This document shows positions 39,342 to 47,227 of a stretch of DNA of 62,930 nucleotides, piece by piece. Under the pieces are notes generated by a model. The model was given only the letters and a program-made list of their open reading frames with translations, had not been told where the DNA came from and made no database searches. Position numbers and translations under genes: made by a program. The stretch comes from Streptomyces sp. NRRL WC-3626 (lineage in GTDB: Bacteria; Actinomycetota; Actinomycetes; Streptomycetales; Streptomycetaceae). The stretch lies in contig NZ_JOCA01000031.1 of NCBI RefSeq assembly GCF_000718785.1, positions 1-62,930 of the forward strand, given 5' to 3'. The stretch's first letter is position 1. Every line of letters starts with the position of its first letter.

Positions 39342-40988
39342 GTGAGTCAGCACAGGCAGCACAGGCAGCACCGGCGGCGCTCCGTGAGGGAGGCGGTGAG
39401 GCGGCGACGGGTGCTGGTCGGGGCGGTCACCGCGGGCACGCTGGTGGCCGCGGCCGGTGTGGGCCTCGGGCTCTGGGCCGGCTCGGGCGACGACGGCGCG
39501 TCCGGCGGTTCCGACGAGGCCGCCGGTACGGCGAGCCCGAGTCCGAGCCCCACCCGCAGCTACCCGCTGTCCAAGGCGCCGCGCACCATACCCGCCGTAC
39601 GCGAGCACAGCGCCGAGCGCGGGCCGGGGTGGCGGCCCGCGAAGGACCACCGGGTGGTGGTGGACGATCCCGCGCTGGCCGACGAGGGGCGGCTGACCGC
39701 AGGCGAGCTGGGGATGACGTACGCGGGGGAGCGGGACGACGAGCGGGCCGGGGACCTGCGGCTGGAGCTGAACCGGGACGCGGGCGCGAACCCGGAGTCG
39801 TACACGATGACCGTGCGGGACGGCCGGGTGACCGTGGCCGCCCCCACCGAGGCGGGCGTGTTCTACGGCACCCGCACGCTCAAGCAGGAGGTGAAGGCGG
39901 ACGGCGCCGCCCCCGAGGGCGTGGTGCGCGACGAGCCGGCCAAGCGGCGGCGCGGGCTGATGGTGGACATCGCGCGCAAGCACTACACCGCCGGGTGGAT
40001 CGAGGACCGCATCCGTGAGCTCGGTGATCTGAAGTACAACGAGCTCGGTCTGCACTTCTCCGACGACCAGGGCTTCCGCGTCGAGTCCGGCTCGCACCCG
40101 GAGATCGTGTCCGACGACCACCTCACCAAGGCGCAGGTGAGGAAGATCGTCGAACTCGCGGAGAGCCGGCACATCACCGTCGTCCCCGAGATCGACTCGC
40201 CCGGACACCTGGGCGCGGTCATCGCCGCACACCCCGGTCTGCAGCTGCGCGACGTCAACGGCGCGGCGGTGCGCGGCGCGGTCGACATCGCGAACCCCGA
40301 GTCCGCCGAGATCGTCGACGACCTGCTGAAGGAGTACGCCGGGCTGTTCCCCGGCGGGCAGTGGCACCTCGGCGCGGACGAGTACCAGGCGCTGGTGGTG
40401 TCCGACCCCGAGGCGTCGTTCCCGGGGCTGGCCGCCGCCGCGCGGAAGAGGTACGGCGCCGGAGCGACCGTGGAGGACCTCACCACCGGCTGGCTGAACG
40501 ACCGGGCCGCCACCGTCCGCGCCCTCGACCGCACGCCCCGCGCCTGGAACGACGGCTTCTTCCGCGGCGGCTCCGTGCAGGCCGCGAAGGACATCCAGGT
40601 CGCCTACTGGACCGGCAAGGAGATCGGCGCGCGGCAGCCGGCGGAGTATCTGCGCGAGGGCCGCGAGGTCATCAACTACAACGACGAGTTCCTCTACTAC
40701 GTGCTCGGCGAGCCGCTGACCTTCGTCTACCCGACCGGTGAGCGGATCTACGAGCAGTGGACGCCGCTGGTGCTGCGCGGCACCACCCCCGTCCCGGAGC
40801 GCTACGACGGCCAGATACTCGGCGGATCCTTCGCCATCTGGGGCGACATCCCCCGGGCGCAGACCCAGGAACAGATCGCGGCCGGGATACGGCTGCCGCT
40901 GGCGGCGACCGTCCAGAAGCTCTGGGATCCGCGCGAACCGGCGCTGTCGTGGGCGGAGTTCAAGGCCCTGGCGGACGAACTGGACTGA
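39342..40988 (+). CDS. Beta-N-acetylhexosaminidase (GH20)
   Basis: The 548-residue protein has an N-terminal basic segment and a membrane/signal helix (VLVGAVTAGTLVAAAGVGLGLW). A GH20b-like domain and the GH20 catalytic barrel follow. The catalytic Asp-Glu pair is in WHLGADEYQ. RGLMVDIARKHY and VVPEIDSPGH are the conserved active-site loops, and WNDGFF and WTGKE fit the substrate aromatic cage. It is exported and releases terminal GlcNAc/GalNAc from chitin or wall glycans. The start codon is GTG with a weak ribosome-binding site. Confidence 0.92.
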   Translation: MSQHRQHRQHRRRSVREAVRRRRVLVGAVTAGTLVAAAGVGLGLWAGSGDDGASGGSDEAAGTASPSPSPTRSYPLSKAPRTIPAVREHSAERGPGWRPAKDHRVVVDDPALADEGRLTAGELGMTYAGERDDERAGDLRLELNRDAGANPESYTMTVRDGRVTVAAPTEAGVFYGTRTLKQEVKADGAAPEGVVRDEPAKRRRGLMVDIARKHYTAGWIEDRIRELGDLKYNELGLHFSDDQGFRVESGSHPEIVSDDHLTKAQVRKIVELAESRHITVVPEIDSPGHLGAVIAAHPGLQLRDVNGAAVRGAVDIANPESAEIVDDLLKEYAGLFPGGQWHLGADEYQALVVSDPEASFPGLAAAARKRYGAGATVEDLTTGWLNDRAATVRALDRTPRAWNDGFFRGGSVQAAKDIQVAYWTGKEIGARQPAEYLREGREVINYNDEFLYYVLGEPLTFVYPTGERIYEQWTPLVLRGTTPVPERYDGQILGGSFAIWGDIPRAQTQEQIAAGIRLPLAATVQKLWDPREPALSWAEFKALADELD

Positions 40989-41219
40989 CCGCGCCGGTTT
41001 TGATGCGGGCGGGGCGTGCCCTGGGCCGAGGAGCCGGCCGGCGCCTCCGATCCGATGGCCGAAAACCTCTGCTTCCGGCTGCTCGGCCGGCTCGGCGCGG
41101 TGCCGCTGTGACACTCCGGGTGAATCGCACGCAGTAAGGGGAGATGCGGGCTCCGTGGGGGACGGGGCACGTGAGGGCCTCGACGGGGGGCCCGCGAATC
41201 ATCCCTTGGGGAGGCGTGG

Positions 41220-41777
41220 ATGAGCCTGGTGGAACTGATCGCACGGGCCGACGAGCGCGGGCTGGCCGCGAGCGGGCTGGCTTGTTTGGACCGGTGCGTG
41301 CCGTTGCTGGGCGGTGACGACGAGGTGCTGCGGCCGCTGTGGGCGAGCCTTGCGGAGGGTGCGGCGGCCGGGGACTGGGCGGAGCGGCTGGAGCAGACGC
41401 GGGGGAAGCTGGGCGCGGTGGCGGGGGGTGCGGACGAGGCGGTGGGGCTTGCTCACGGGATGCTTGCCGCCGCGCCGGGTGAGTGGTCCGCCGCCGCGTT
41501 GCGGGGGTGGGCCGACGACTGTTCCGTCGCCGCGCTGCGGGTGCATCGGCTGTTGGACGGGGGCGGTGACGACTCCGGTCTCGGCGATGCCCGTGGTGGG
41601 GTCGACACCGATGGGCTTTCGCCGTTGCTCGCCGCTGAGTTGCGGCGCCAGGTGGCGGTGCTGGAGCTTCTTGTCGCCCATGGGGCGGGGGGTTTGCGCG
41701 GGGCGCTGGAGGTTTCCACGGAGGGGCGGCGGGTGTTGCGCGCGGCCGTGTCGCGGCGGAGCCGCAGGGATGGGTGA
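41220..41777 (+). CDS. Hypothetical helical protein
   Basis: The 185-residue protein is Ala/Leu/Arg-rich and probably all helical (MSLVELIARADERGLAASGL ...), with no signal peptide or transmembrane helix. The ATG follows GGGGAGG at good distance. Third-position GC is high throughout. It stands alone between the hexosaminidase and a repeat element. I do not recognise a family. Confidence 0.7.
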   Translation: MSLVELIARADERGLAASGLACLDRCVPLLGGDDEVLRPLWASLAEGAAAGDWAERLEQTRGKLGAVAGGADEAVGLAHGMLAAAPGEWSAAALRGWADDCSVAALRVHRLLDGGGDDSGLGDARGGVDTDGLSPLLAAELRRQVAVLELLVAHGAGGLRGALEVSTEGRRVLRAAVSRRSRRDG

Positions 41778-41810
41778 GGGGCCGGTGTGATGGCGGCCGG
41801 GGGTGGGTGT

Positions 41811-41912
41811 GCTCGCCGGCGCTTGCCGGGTGCCGCTGCGCCCACCCGTGCCGCCCCAGCGGCACGATTGCCCGCAGCTGCGGGGTGCGTGTGGTTGCCC
41901 GCGGCTGCGGGG
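41811..41912. repeat. Dispersed palindromic repeat copy
   Basis: The unit GGGTGCCGCTGCGCCCAC, the hairpin GTGCCGCCCCAGCGGCAC (41848-41865), then GATTGCCCGCAGCTGCGG and a second GTTGCCCGCGGCTGCGG. It is the same family as the array at 28144 and, inverted, the copy at 62130-62238. It fills most of the 210-base gap between two hypothetical genes and may act as a terminator. Confidence 0.8.
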
Positions 41913-41987
41913 GTGCGGGGGTGCGGCGCGGTTGGCCGTGGTCGGCGGGTGGGTGATGGAACCGTTTGGGATTGCGCTTAGCTGGGT

Positions 41988-42401
41988 GTGACGAGTGCGA
42001 CGAGTGCGACCACACAGCAGGGGGCCAGGCCTTCCGCCGCGGCCAAGCCGGCCCGCTGGGCCGCGGACGCGGTGGCGGCGATGCGGGAGGGGGCGCGGCT
42101 GCGGCTCGACTACTCGGCGCGCAGTCTGTGGAGCGTCGACCGGACCATCGGGGAGATACGCCGCGAGGCGGCCCCGTACGCCGCCGTGGAACTGGTGCTG
42201 CGCGGCTTCGGGGCCTACGCCGGCGAGGTGATCGCGCGTCAGACGGGCGGCGAGTGGTCGGCGTACGGCGGTGACCACTGGGTCCGTACGCCCGACGGCC
42301 GCCTCTGGGACCCCATCGACGAGGCCCGCCGCTGCTACACGGGCGACGGCTCCCTGCGCCTGCTGTGCCGGGACGCGTCGGACGCGGGGCCCCGCCCATA
42401 G
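41988..42401 (+). CDS. Hypothetical protein
   Basis: The 137-residue soluble protein starts at GTG 41988 with a low-complexity Thr/Ser/Ala segment. The conserved-looking core is SLWSVDRTIGEIRREAAP, ELVLRGFGAYAGEVI and YGGDHWVRTPDGRLWDPIDE. The WSVDRTIGE and DHWVRTPDG segments suggest a small alpha/beta domain found in actinobacterial hypotheticals. It ends at a strong bidirectional terminator shared with the convergent amidase gene. No function assigned. Confidence 0.72.
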   Translation: MTSATSATTQQGARPSAAAKPARWAADAVAAMREGARLRLDYSARSLWSVDRTIGEIRREAAPYAAVELVLRGFGAYAGEVIARQTGGEWSAYGGDHWVRTPDGRLWDPIDEARRCYTGDGSLRLLCRDASDAGPRP

Positions 42402-42433
42402 GCCGGGGCCCGCACGGTGTGCGGGCCCCGGCC
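42401..42433. terminator. Bidirectional terminator
   Basis: A perfect 15-base stem, GGCCGGGGCCCGCAC (42401-42415) with its complement (42419-42433), encloses a 3-base loop, between two convergent genes. Confidence 0.88.
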
Positions 42434-42448
42434 GTCGTCGTCACCGTG

Positions 42449-45172
42449 TCACGGGGTCAGGGTGTTCCCCAGCCGGAGGTCCGCCGCCAGGCCGAACGAG
42501 CCCCGGCCGTAGAACACCGTGTCGCCGTACCCGAGTCCCGAGCCGTTGCTCGGGAGGTAGAGGACCGCGCCGTCCCACGTGTCCTCGCCGTCCGCGCCGA
42601 ACGTCAGGTCCGCGCGGCCGTAGCCGGACAGGTCCGTCAGCGAGACCGCGGAACCGAACCGGTCACCGGACTCCGTTGCGCCGGGGATGCCGGAGGTGTC
42701 CTGGGACACGAACACCGCGCCGGAACCGGTGATGCCGGAGGAGGTGCCCCGGAACAGGATCGCGCTGCCGGCGTCCTTGCGGTTGACGCCGGCGCGGCTG
42801 AGGTCCTCGCCGGGGGCACCGGCCAGGACGTCCGCGTAGCCGTCGCCGTTGTAGTCGCCGACCGACACCGACGCGCCCAGGTCGTCCCCGGACTCGTTGC
42901 CGCCCGGGACCCCGGTGGTGTCCTGGTGGACCGTCTTCATGCCGGTGGTGGTGAACCCGGACGACGTGCCCAGCAGCATGGTGATCCGCCCGCCCGACGT
43001 CGTACCGCCGGACTCCGCGGCCGCCGGCTGGCCGATGACGATGTCGTCGTAGCCGTTGCCGTTGATGTCGCCCGCGGCGAGGGAGCGCCCGCCCTTGACG
43101 GAGATGACGCCCGCCTTGGTGAGGCCGGACGCGGAGCCCGCGAACCGGACGACGCGGCTGACGCCGCCGGTGTCGCGGTAGTTGAGGGCGATGTCCGCGT
43201 AGCCGTCCCGGTTGAAGTCGCCGCTCGCCGCGTCCAGGTGGGCGAGGGCCCCCGTGGCGGAGGTGAGCGTGCCGGACTTGGTGGCGCCGCCGGTGTGGCG
43301 GGCGTTCCAGTTGCCGCCGTTGCCGGGACCGGCGGCGAACACGTCCGCCTTGCCGTCGCCGTCGAAGTCGCCGACGGCGACCGTCGTGCCGAGCTTCGCA
43401 CCCGTCTCGGTGACACCCGACGTGGTGTAGCCGAAACCGGTGTTCAGCCCGGGGCCGTACATCACCACGACCGAGCCGCGGTCACGGTGACCGCTGGTGT
43501 CGTCCTCGCCGGGGACGCCGATCGCGAGGTCGGCGTGGCCGTCGCCGTTGACGTCGCCCCAGGCGGTGGAGGTGCCGAAGGCGTCCCCCGACTCGTCGTT
43601 GCCGGAGACGCCGGGGCTGCTCTGCATGAGCGTCCTGCGGGCGCCGGAGACCGGACCGCCGGTGCCGCCCGGGAGCACGGAGACGCTGCCCGCGCCGCTC
43701 TTCACCCGCGGGGTGCCCACGGCCAGGTCGGCGAGTCCGTCCCGGTTGAAGTCCGAGGTGGCGAGGGCGTGCGAGATGCCCGGGGTCTTGGCGAGCGCGG
43801 CGATCCGGGACAGCTTCGGGTACAGGTTCTTGCCGGGGCAGGCGGTGTTGTTGGTGTCCCGGTGGCCGAAGACCCGCGGGAGGGTGACCGACTCACCCTT
43901 GTCGATCTTGTTGCCGGTGACCCCGGCCTCCGTGCCGGAGGTCAGCGTGACCTTGCCGGTCGGGTCGATGCCGTACATGCCGAACTTCCAGGCGACGACC
44001 CGGGCGATCGAGTCCATCGCGGCCCGGCTCGGCTGCGCGCTCTCGAAGTTGCCGATGTAGGAGATGCCGAGCGTGTCGGTGTTGAAGCCGACGTCGTGGG
44101 CGCCGGTCACCGGCAGGTCCATGCCGCCGCTGCGGCCCTCGAAGATCTGCCCGCAGCGGTCGACGACGAAGTTGTAGCCGATGTCGTAGTAGCCGCGCGC
44201 GAAGTGCTCCTGCTGGATGGAACGCATCCGGGCCCGCGAGTCGGCGCAGGAGACGCCGTTGTCGCCGTCGACGCCGGTGTGGTGGATGACGGCGGCCTTG
44301 ATCCCGGTGCCGTAGGCCGGCGTGCCGTCGTAGTCAGTGGAGGCGCCCCACTCGGCCTGGGTGATGACCGGCGGCTTCACGACCGTCGAGGGGCGGGGCT
44401 CGGGCACCGTCGGGGACGGCTCGGGGGAGGCGGTGTCGGTGGCCGTCCCCGACGGGGTGCCGGTGGGCTCCGCGGGGGTGGTCGTGACCGTCTCGGTGGG
44501 CTCCACCGAGGGGGACTGCGCCGGCTCCGTCGTCGTCGGCTCCGTGGTCGCGGGGTCCGTCGTCGCCGGCTCCGTGGTCGTCGGCTCCGTGGTCTCCTCC
44601 GCGAACGCGGCCGGTTCCATGGCGGCGACCGTCGGCGCGCCCTCGGGGTCGGTGCCCGGGTCGAGGAGCTTGACGTCCATACCGGCCGGCTGGCCGCCGA
44701 CCTGGGTGCCGGTGGCGTTCACCACGCGCACTTCGACACCGTCCGAGTCGTCGGTCCACACCGACGCCGTACCGCCGCGGGCCGCCGCGCGCTCGCCCTC
44801 CGCGCCGTCGGCCTGGCTCGGCTCGTCCTCCAGCTTCTGCCAGCCGGACCACTCGCCGGTCTCCAGGTCCCGGGTGCGCACCTCGGGCGTGCCCTTGGCG
44901 TCCGCCTCCGGGTTGTCCCAGGTCACCAGTACCGCGCTGAATCGTTTCGTCGCCTGCCGGTCGAGACCCCGGCGGCCCGCGCCCCGGTTGTCCAGCTCCA
45001 GCGTGTGGATGCTCGGCTCCCGGGCCTTCGCCCCGGCGGGCGGCTCCGACGACGGGCCGGCGACCGCGTAGGTGGCGACCCCGGCGCCGCCGACGACGAC
45101 GGCTCCGATGGTCAGCCAGGCCCGCCGTCTCAGGCTGAGCGGCTTGTACGCATGGGTCCTTCGAGGACTCAC
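42449..45172 (-). CDS. Secreted PGRP-type N-acetylmuramoyl-L-alanine amidase with FG-GAP repeats
   Basis: The 907-residue protein has a basic N-terminus and hydrophobic export/anchor helix (AWLTIGAVVVGGAGVATYAV). A domain of about 150 residues precedes a Thr/Glu/Pro-rich linker. The amidase/PGRP domain has zinc-site segments AVIHHTG and FGHRDTNNTACPG. At least seven FG-GAP/integrin-type repeats then carry DxDxDG calcium loops (DFNRDGLAD, DVNGDGHAD, DFDGDGKAD, DYNGDGYAD). It probably cleaves peptidoglycan while its beta-propeller binds a surface ligand. The GTG at 45172 follows GGGGTGGGG. It is divergent from an ECF sigma gene. Confidence 0.9.
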   Translation of the reverse strand: MSPRRTHAYKPLSLRRRAWLTIGAVVVGGAGVATYAVAGPSSEPPAGAKAREPSIHTLELDNRGAGRRGLDRQATKRFSAVLVTWDNPEADAKGTPEVRTRDLETGEWSGWQKLEDEPSQADGAEGERAAARGGTASVWTDDSDGVEVRVVNATGTQVGGQPAGMDVKLLDPGTDPEGAPTVAAMEPAAFAEETTEPTTTEPATTDPATTEPTTTEPAQSPSVEPTETVTTTPAEPTGTPSGTATDTASPEPSPTVPEPRPSTVVKPPVITQAEWGASTDYDGTPAYGTGIKAAVIHHTGVDGDNGVSCADSRARMRSIQQEHFARGYYDIGYNFVVDRCGQIFEGRSGGMDLPVTGAHDVGFNTDTLGISYIGNFESAQPSRAAMDSIARVVAWKFGMYGIDPTGKVTLTSGTEAGVTGNKIDKGESVTLPRVFGHRDTNNTACPGKNLYPKLSRIAALAKTPGISHALATSDFNRDGLADLAVGTPRVKSGAGSVSVLPGGTGGPVSGARRTLMQSSPGVSGNDESGDAFGTSTAWGDVNGDGHADLAIGVPGEDDTSGHRDRGSVVVMYGPGLNTGFGYTTSGVTETGAKLGTTVAVGDFDGDGKADVFAAGPGNGGNWNARHTGGATKSGTLTSATGALAHLDAASGDFNRDGYADIALNYRDTGGVSRVVRFAGSASGLTKAGVISVKGGRSLAAGDINGNGYDDIVIGQPAAAESGGTTSGGRITMLLGTSSGFTTTGMKTVHQDTTGVPGGNESGDDLGASVSVGDYNGDGYADVLAGAPGEDLSRAGVNRKDAGSAILFRGTSSGITGSGAVFVSQDTSGIPGATESGDRFGSAVSLTDLSGYGRADLTFGADGEDTWDGAVLYLPSNGSGLGYGDTVFYGRGSFGLAADLRLGNTLTP

Positions 45173-45186
45173 TACCCCACCCCTTG

Positions 45187-45226
45187 GAATGCAACATGGA
45201 CACCACCTGTCCCACAGGTGGCATTC
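45187..45226. promoter_or_regulatory. Nested inverted repeat between amidase and ECF sigma genes
   Basis: The inner arms CCACCTGT (45203-45210) and ACAGGTGG (45214-45221) surround CCC. The outer arms GAATGC (45187-45192) and GCATTC (45221-45226) extend the symmetry. It lies 15 bases upstream of the amidase start and 127 upstream of the sigma gene, and could be an operator for either. Confidence 0.5.
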
Positions 45227-45352
45227 ATCCAGCGCCGGGCGGGCACCGAACGTCACACATGGCCCCGGACGTCCCCCGCGCCGTACGGGGCCCGTGACGA
45301 GCTGTGACACTTTCGTGGCGGCGGACGCTGATGACCGTGGGGGTGCGGGCGC

Positions 45353-46036
45353 GTGTGGGACGGGCCCGTACCAGGCGACACGGGTGCGCTGCGCGCCCGG
45401 TACGGACGAGGACGGTTCTTGGGCCACGGAGGGGAATCCCGCCGCGTAAAGGCGTACGACGGGGAACTGGGCGCGGCCGTCGAGCGGGCCCAGGAGGGGG
45501 ACGAGGCCGCCTTCGCCGTGGCCTACCGGTTCGTCCAGCCGGGCCTGCTCGCCTATGTGCGCGGGCTGGTCGGGGACGACGCCGAGGACGTCATGTCGGA
45601 CGCCTGGCTGGAGATCGCCCGCGATCTGGGGAGGTTCAGGGGCGACGGGGCGGGCTTCAGGGGCTGGACGGCGACCATAGCGAGGCACCGGGCGCTGGAC
45701 CATCTGCGCCGGCAGCGGGTACGGCCCCGGCCGTCGGCGCTGGAACAGGACGTACTGGACCTGCCCGGACCGCAGAGCACCTACGACCAGGCCATGGAGT
45801 CCCTGTCCACCGAGTACGCCCTCGAACTGGTCGGCGGGCTGCCGCGGGACCAGGCCGAGGCCGTGCTGCTGCGGGTGGTCGTCGGCCTCGACGGGCCCGC
45901 CGCCGCCCGCGTCCTCGGCAAGCGGCCGGGTGCCGTACGGACGGCCGCGTACCGGGGGCTGAAGCGTCTCGCGCGGCAGCTCGGCCCCGACGGTGTGACG
46001 GATGAGGCCTCGCAGACGCTGGGTGAGTCGACATGA
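45353..46036 (+). CDS. RNA polymerase ECF-type sigma factor
   Basis: The protein has up to 227 residues. Region 2 is EGDEAAFAVAYRFVQPGLLAYV ... DAEDVMSDAWLEIARDLGRF ... GWTATIARHRALDHLRRQ. Region 4 is LPRDQAEAVLLRVVVGLDGPAAARVLGKRPGAVRTAAYRGLKRLA. The first 30 residues are not typical, so translation may begin later than GTG 45353. Its stop overlaps a 34-codon frame, and a membrane protein that is probably its regulator follows. Confidence 0.9.
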   Translation: MWDGPVPGDTGALRARYGRGRFLGHGGESRRVKAYDGELGAAVERAQEGDEAAFAVAYRFVQPGLLAYVRGLVGDDAEDVMSDAWLEIARDLGRFRGDGAGFRGWTATIARHRALDHLRRQRVRPRPSALEQDVLDLPGPQSTYDQAMESLSTEYALELVGGLPRDQAEAVLLRVVVGLDGPAAARVLGKRPGAVRTAAYRGLKRLARQLGPDGVTDEASQTLGEST

Positions 46037-46137
46037 ACATCGGCCGGGACGGCGGACACGGCGGGCGGCGCGACGGCGTCCGGCCCGGCCCTGCGGCGCC
46101 CGGCGGTCCACGACGGCCGCCCAAGGCCGCCGGCTGA
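46033..46137 (+). CDS. Possible 34-residue coupled microprotein
   Basis: An ATG overlaps the sigma-factor stop by ATGA and opens a 34-codon frame rich in Gly, Arg and Pro (MNIGRDGGHGGRRDG...). The overlap is typical of translational coupling in this window. The peptide has no recognisable motif, and the frame may be fortuitous. Confidence 0.3.
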   Translation: MNIGRDGGHGGRRDGVRPGPAAPGGPRRPPKAAG

Positions 46138-46254
46138 ACGGGCCGGACATGCGGAACGTATCCGTCGGTCCGGGCGACGCCGCCTCCACGGCCGGCCCGT
46201 ACGGGTCCGGCGGACCGCGGGTATCCGGTGCAACGAGCAGGAACGGGAACGGAC

Positions 46255-47088
46255 ATGGGTGAACGGCAGAACGACGGCGGGCCCGCCGGCCGTCGGCGTG
46301 CGCACCCCGAGGGCACGCCGTCCGGCCGCCGGGGCCCGGGTGCCGCCACCGCAGGGCCCGACCTGGAGGCCCTGCTCGCCGCCGCGCTGATACGCGAGGG
46401 TGTGGACGTCGGGGCCGAGCAGCGGGCCGTCGCCGCGTTCCTGGCCGCCCGGGAGACGGGGGCGCGGGGCGCGCGCACCCGGCGCCGGGACGACTGGCGG
46501 ACCCGGGGCGGCCGGCTCGGCCGCCGCTCGCTGAAGGCCACGCTGTCCGTGCTGATCGCCGGTCTCACACTGAGCGGTGTCGCGGTCGCGGGCATCGGCG
46601 CGGCGGGTGGCCCGTCCCCGGACGAACCGGCGAGGGACGTCAGCGGCACCCGGGCCCCGTCGTCCGGTACGGCCACCCCGTCGGCCGGCGGCTCCACCAC
46701 GGCCCCGGAGACCGGCTCCGGCCGCCCCGGCCGTCCCGCCACGGCCAAGGACACCGAGGCCCACTGCCGGGCCTACGACCGGGTGCGGGGCCGGGGCAAG
46801 GCGCTGGACTCGGCGGTCTGGAAGCGGCTCGTCGAGGCGGCGGGCGGCGCGGCGGACGTCGGTGCCTACTGCGCCGGGCGGCTGGAAGCGGACGCGCCCT
46901 CAGGGCAGCCGGGGAACGAGGGCAACGGCCGGTCCGGGCGGAACGGAAACGGCCCCACCGGCGAGCCGGGCGCCAACACCTTCGGCAACCAAGGCAGTTC
47001 GGGCAACCAGGGCAACGGCCCGGCCGGCCCCACGGGGAACCCCGGTGAGCCGGAGAAGTCCGGAAACCCGGGAGCCGGCCGCCCCTGA
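46255..47088 (+). CDS. Membrane protein linked to the ECF sigma factor, Gly-rich tail
   Basis: The 277-residue protein has a cytoplasmic N-terminus with a helical segment (DLEALLAAALIREGVDVGAE ... GARTRRRDDWR). One transmembrane helix follows (TLSVLIAGLTLSGVAVAGIG, about residues 94-113). An extracytoplasmic Ser/Thr/Pro stretch, a short folded region with HCRAYDRVRG and YCAGRLEA cysteines, and a Gly/Asn/Pro-rich tail complete it. It lies downstream of the sigma gene, where anti-sigma or sigma-regulated membrane proteins occur. The tail has irregular collagen-like Gly spacing. Confidence 0.78.
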   Translation: MGERQNDGGPAGRRRAHPEGTPSGRRGPGAATAGPDLEALLAAALIREGVDVGAEQRAVAAFLAARETGARGARTRRRDDWRTRGGRLGRRSLKATLSVLIAGLTLSGVAVAGIGAAGGPSPDEPARDVSGTRAPSSGTATPSAGGSTTAPETGSGRPGRPATAKDTEAHCRAYDRVRGRGKALDSAVWKRLVEAAGGAADVGAYCAGRLEADAPSGQPGNEGNGRSGRNGNGPTGEPGANTFGNQGSSGNQGNGPAGPTGNPGEPEKSGNPGAGRP

Positions 47089-47154
47089 GCCCGGTGCCGT
47101 ACGGGACCCCTGGGGCTCGATGCCGGTTTTGAGACCAAGGTTATTCATTTCCGG

Positions 47155-47169
47155 CCGAAAGGCTTTCGG
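47155..47169. terminator. Small inverted repeat in an AT-rich convergent gap
   Basis: CCGAAAG and CTTTCGG around one G lie within an unusually AT-rich stretch of about 100 bases between convergent genes. It could be a weak terminator. Confidence 0.35.
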
Positions 47170-47227
47170 TACTTTCCGAATGTAGCCACCACTGATCGAG
47201 GATGAACTCGGAAGCAGCATGTCCGAT

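Noticed and set aside
41004..41111. Short coding-like stretch after the hexosaminidase (ends in LLGRLGAVPL)
   Set aside because: It has good codon bias, but only about 31 codons and an in-frame stop just upstream. It could be a gene remnant; not enough to call.
38898..41114. 738-codon minus-strand frame opposite the GH20 gene
   Set aside because: Shadow of the hexosaminidase; biased composition and no motifs.
42365..45307. 980-codon plus-strand open frame opposite the amidase gene
   Set aside because: It is the mirror of the PGRP/FG-GAP gene. The product is compositionally biased (Gly/Val/Arg/Asp) with no domain, while the opposite strand shows clear catalytic motifs.
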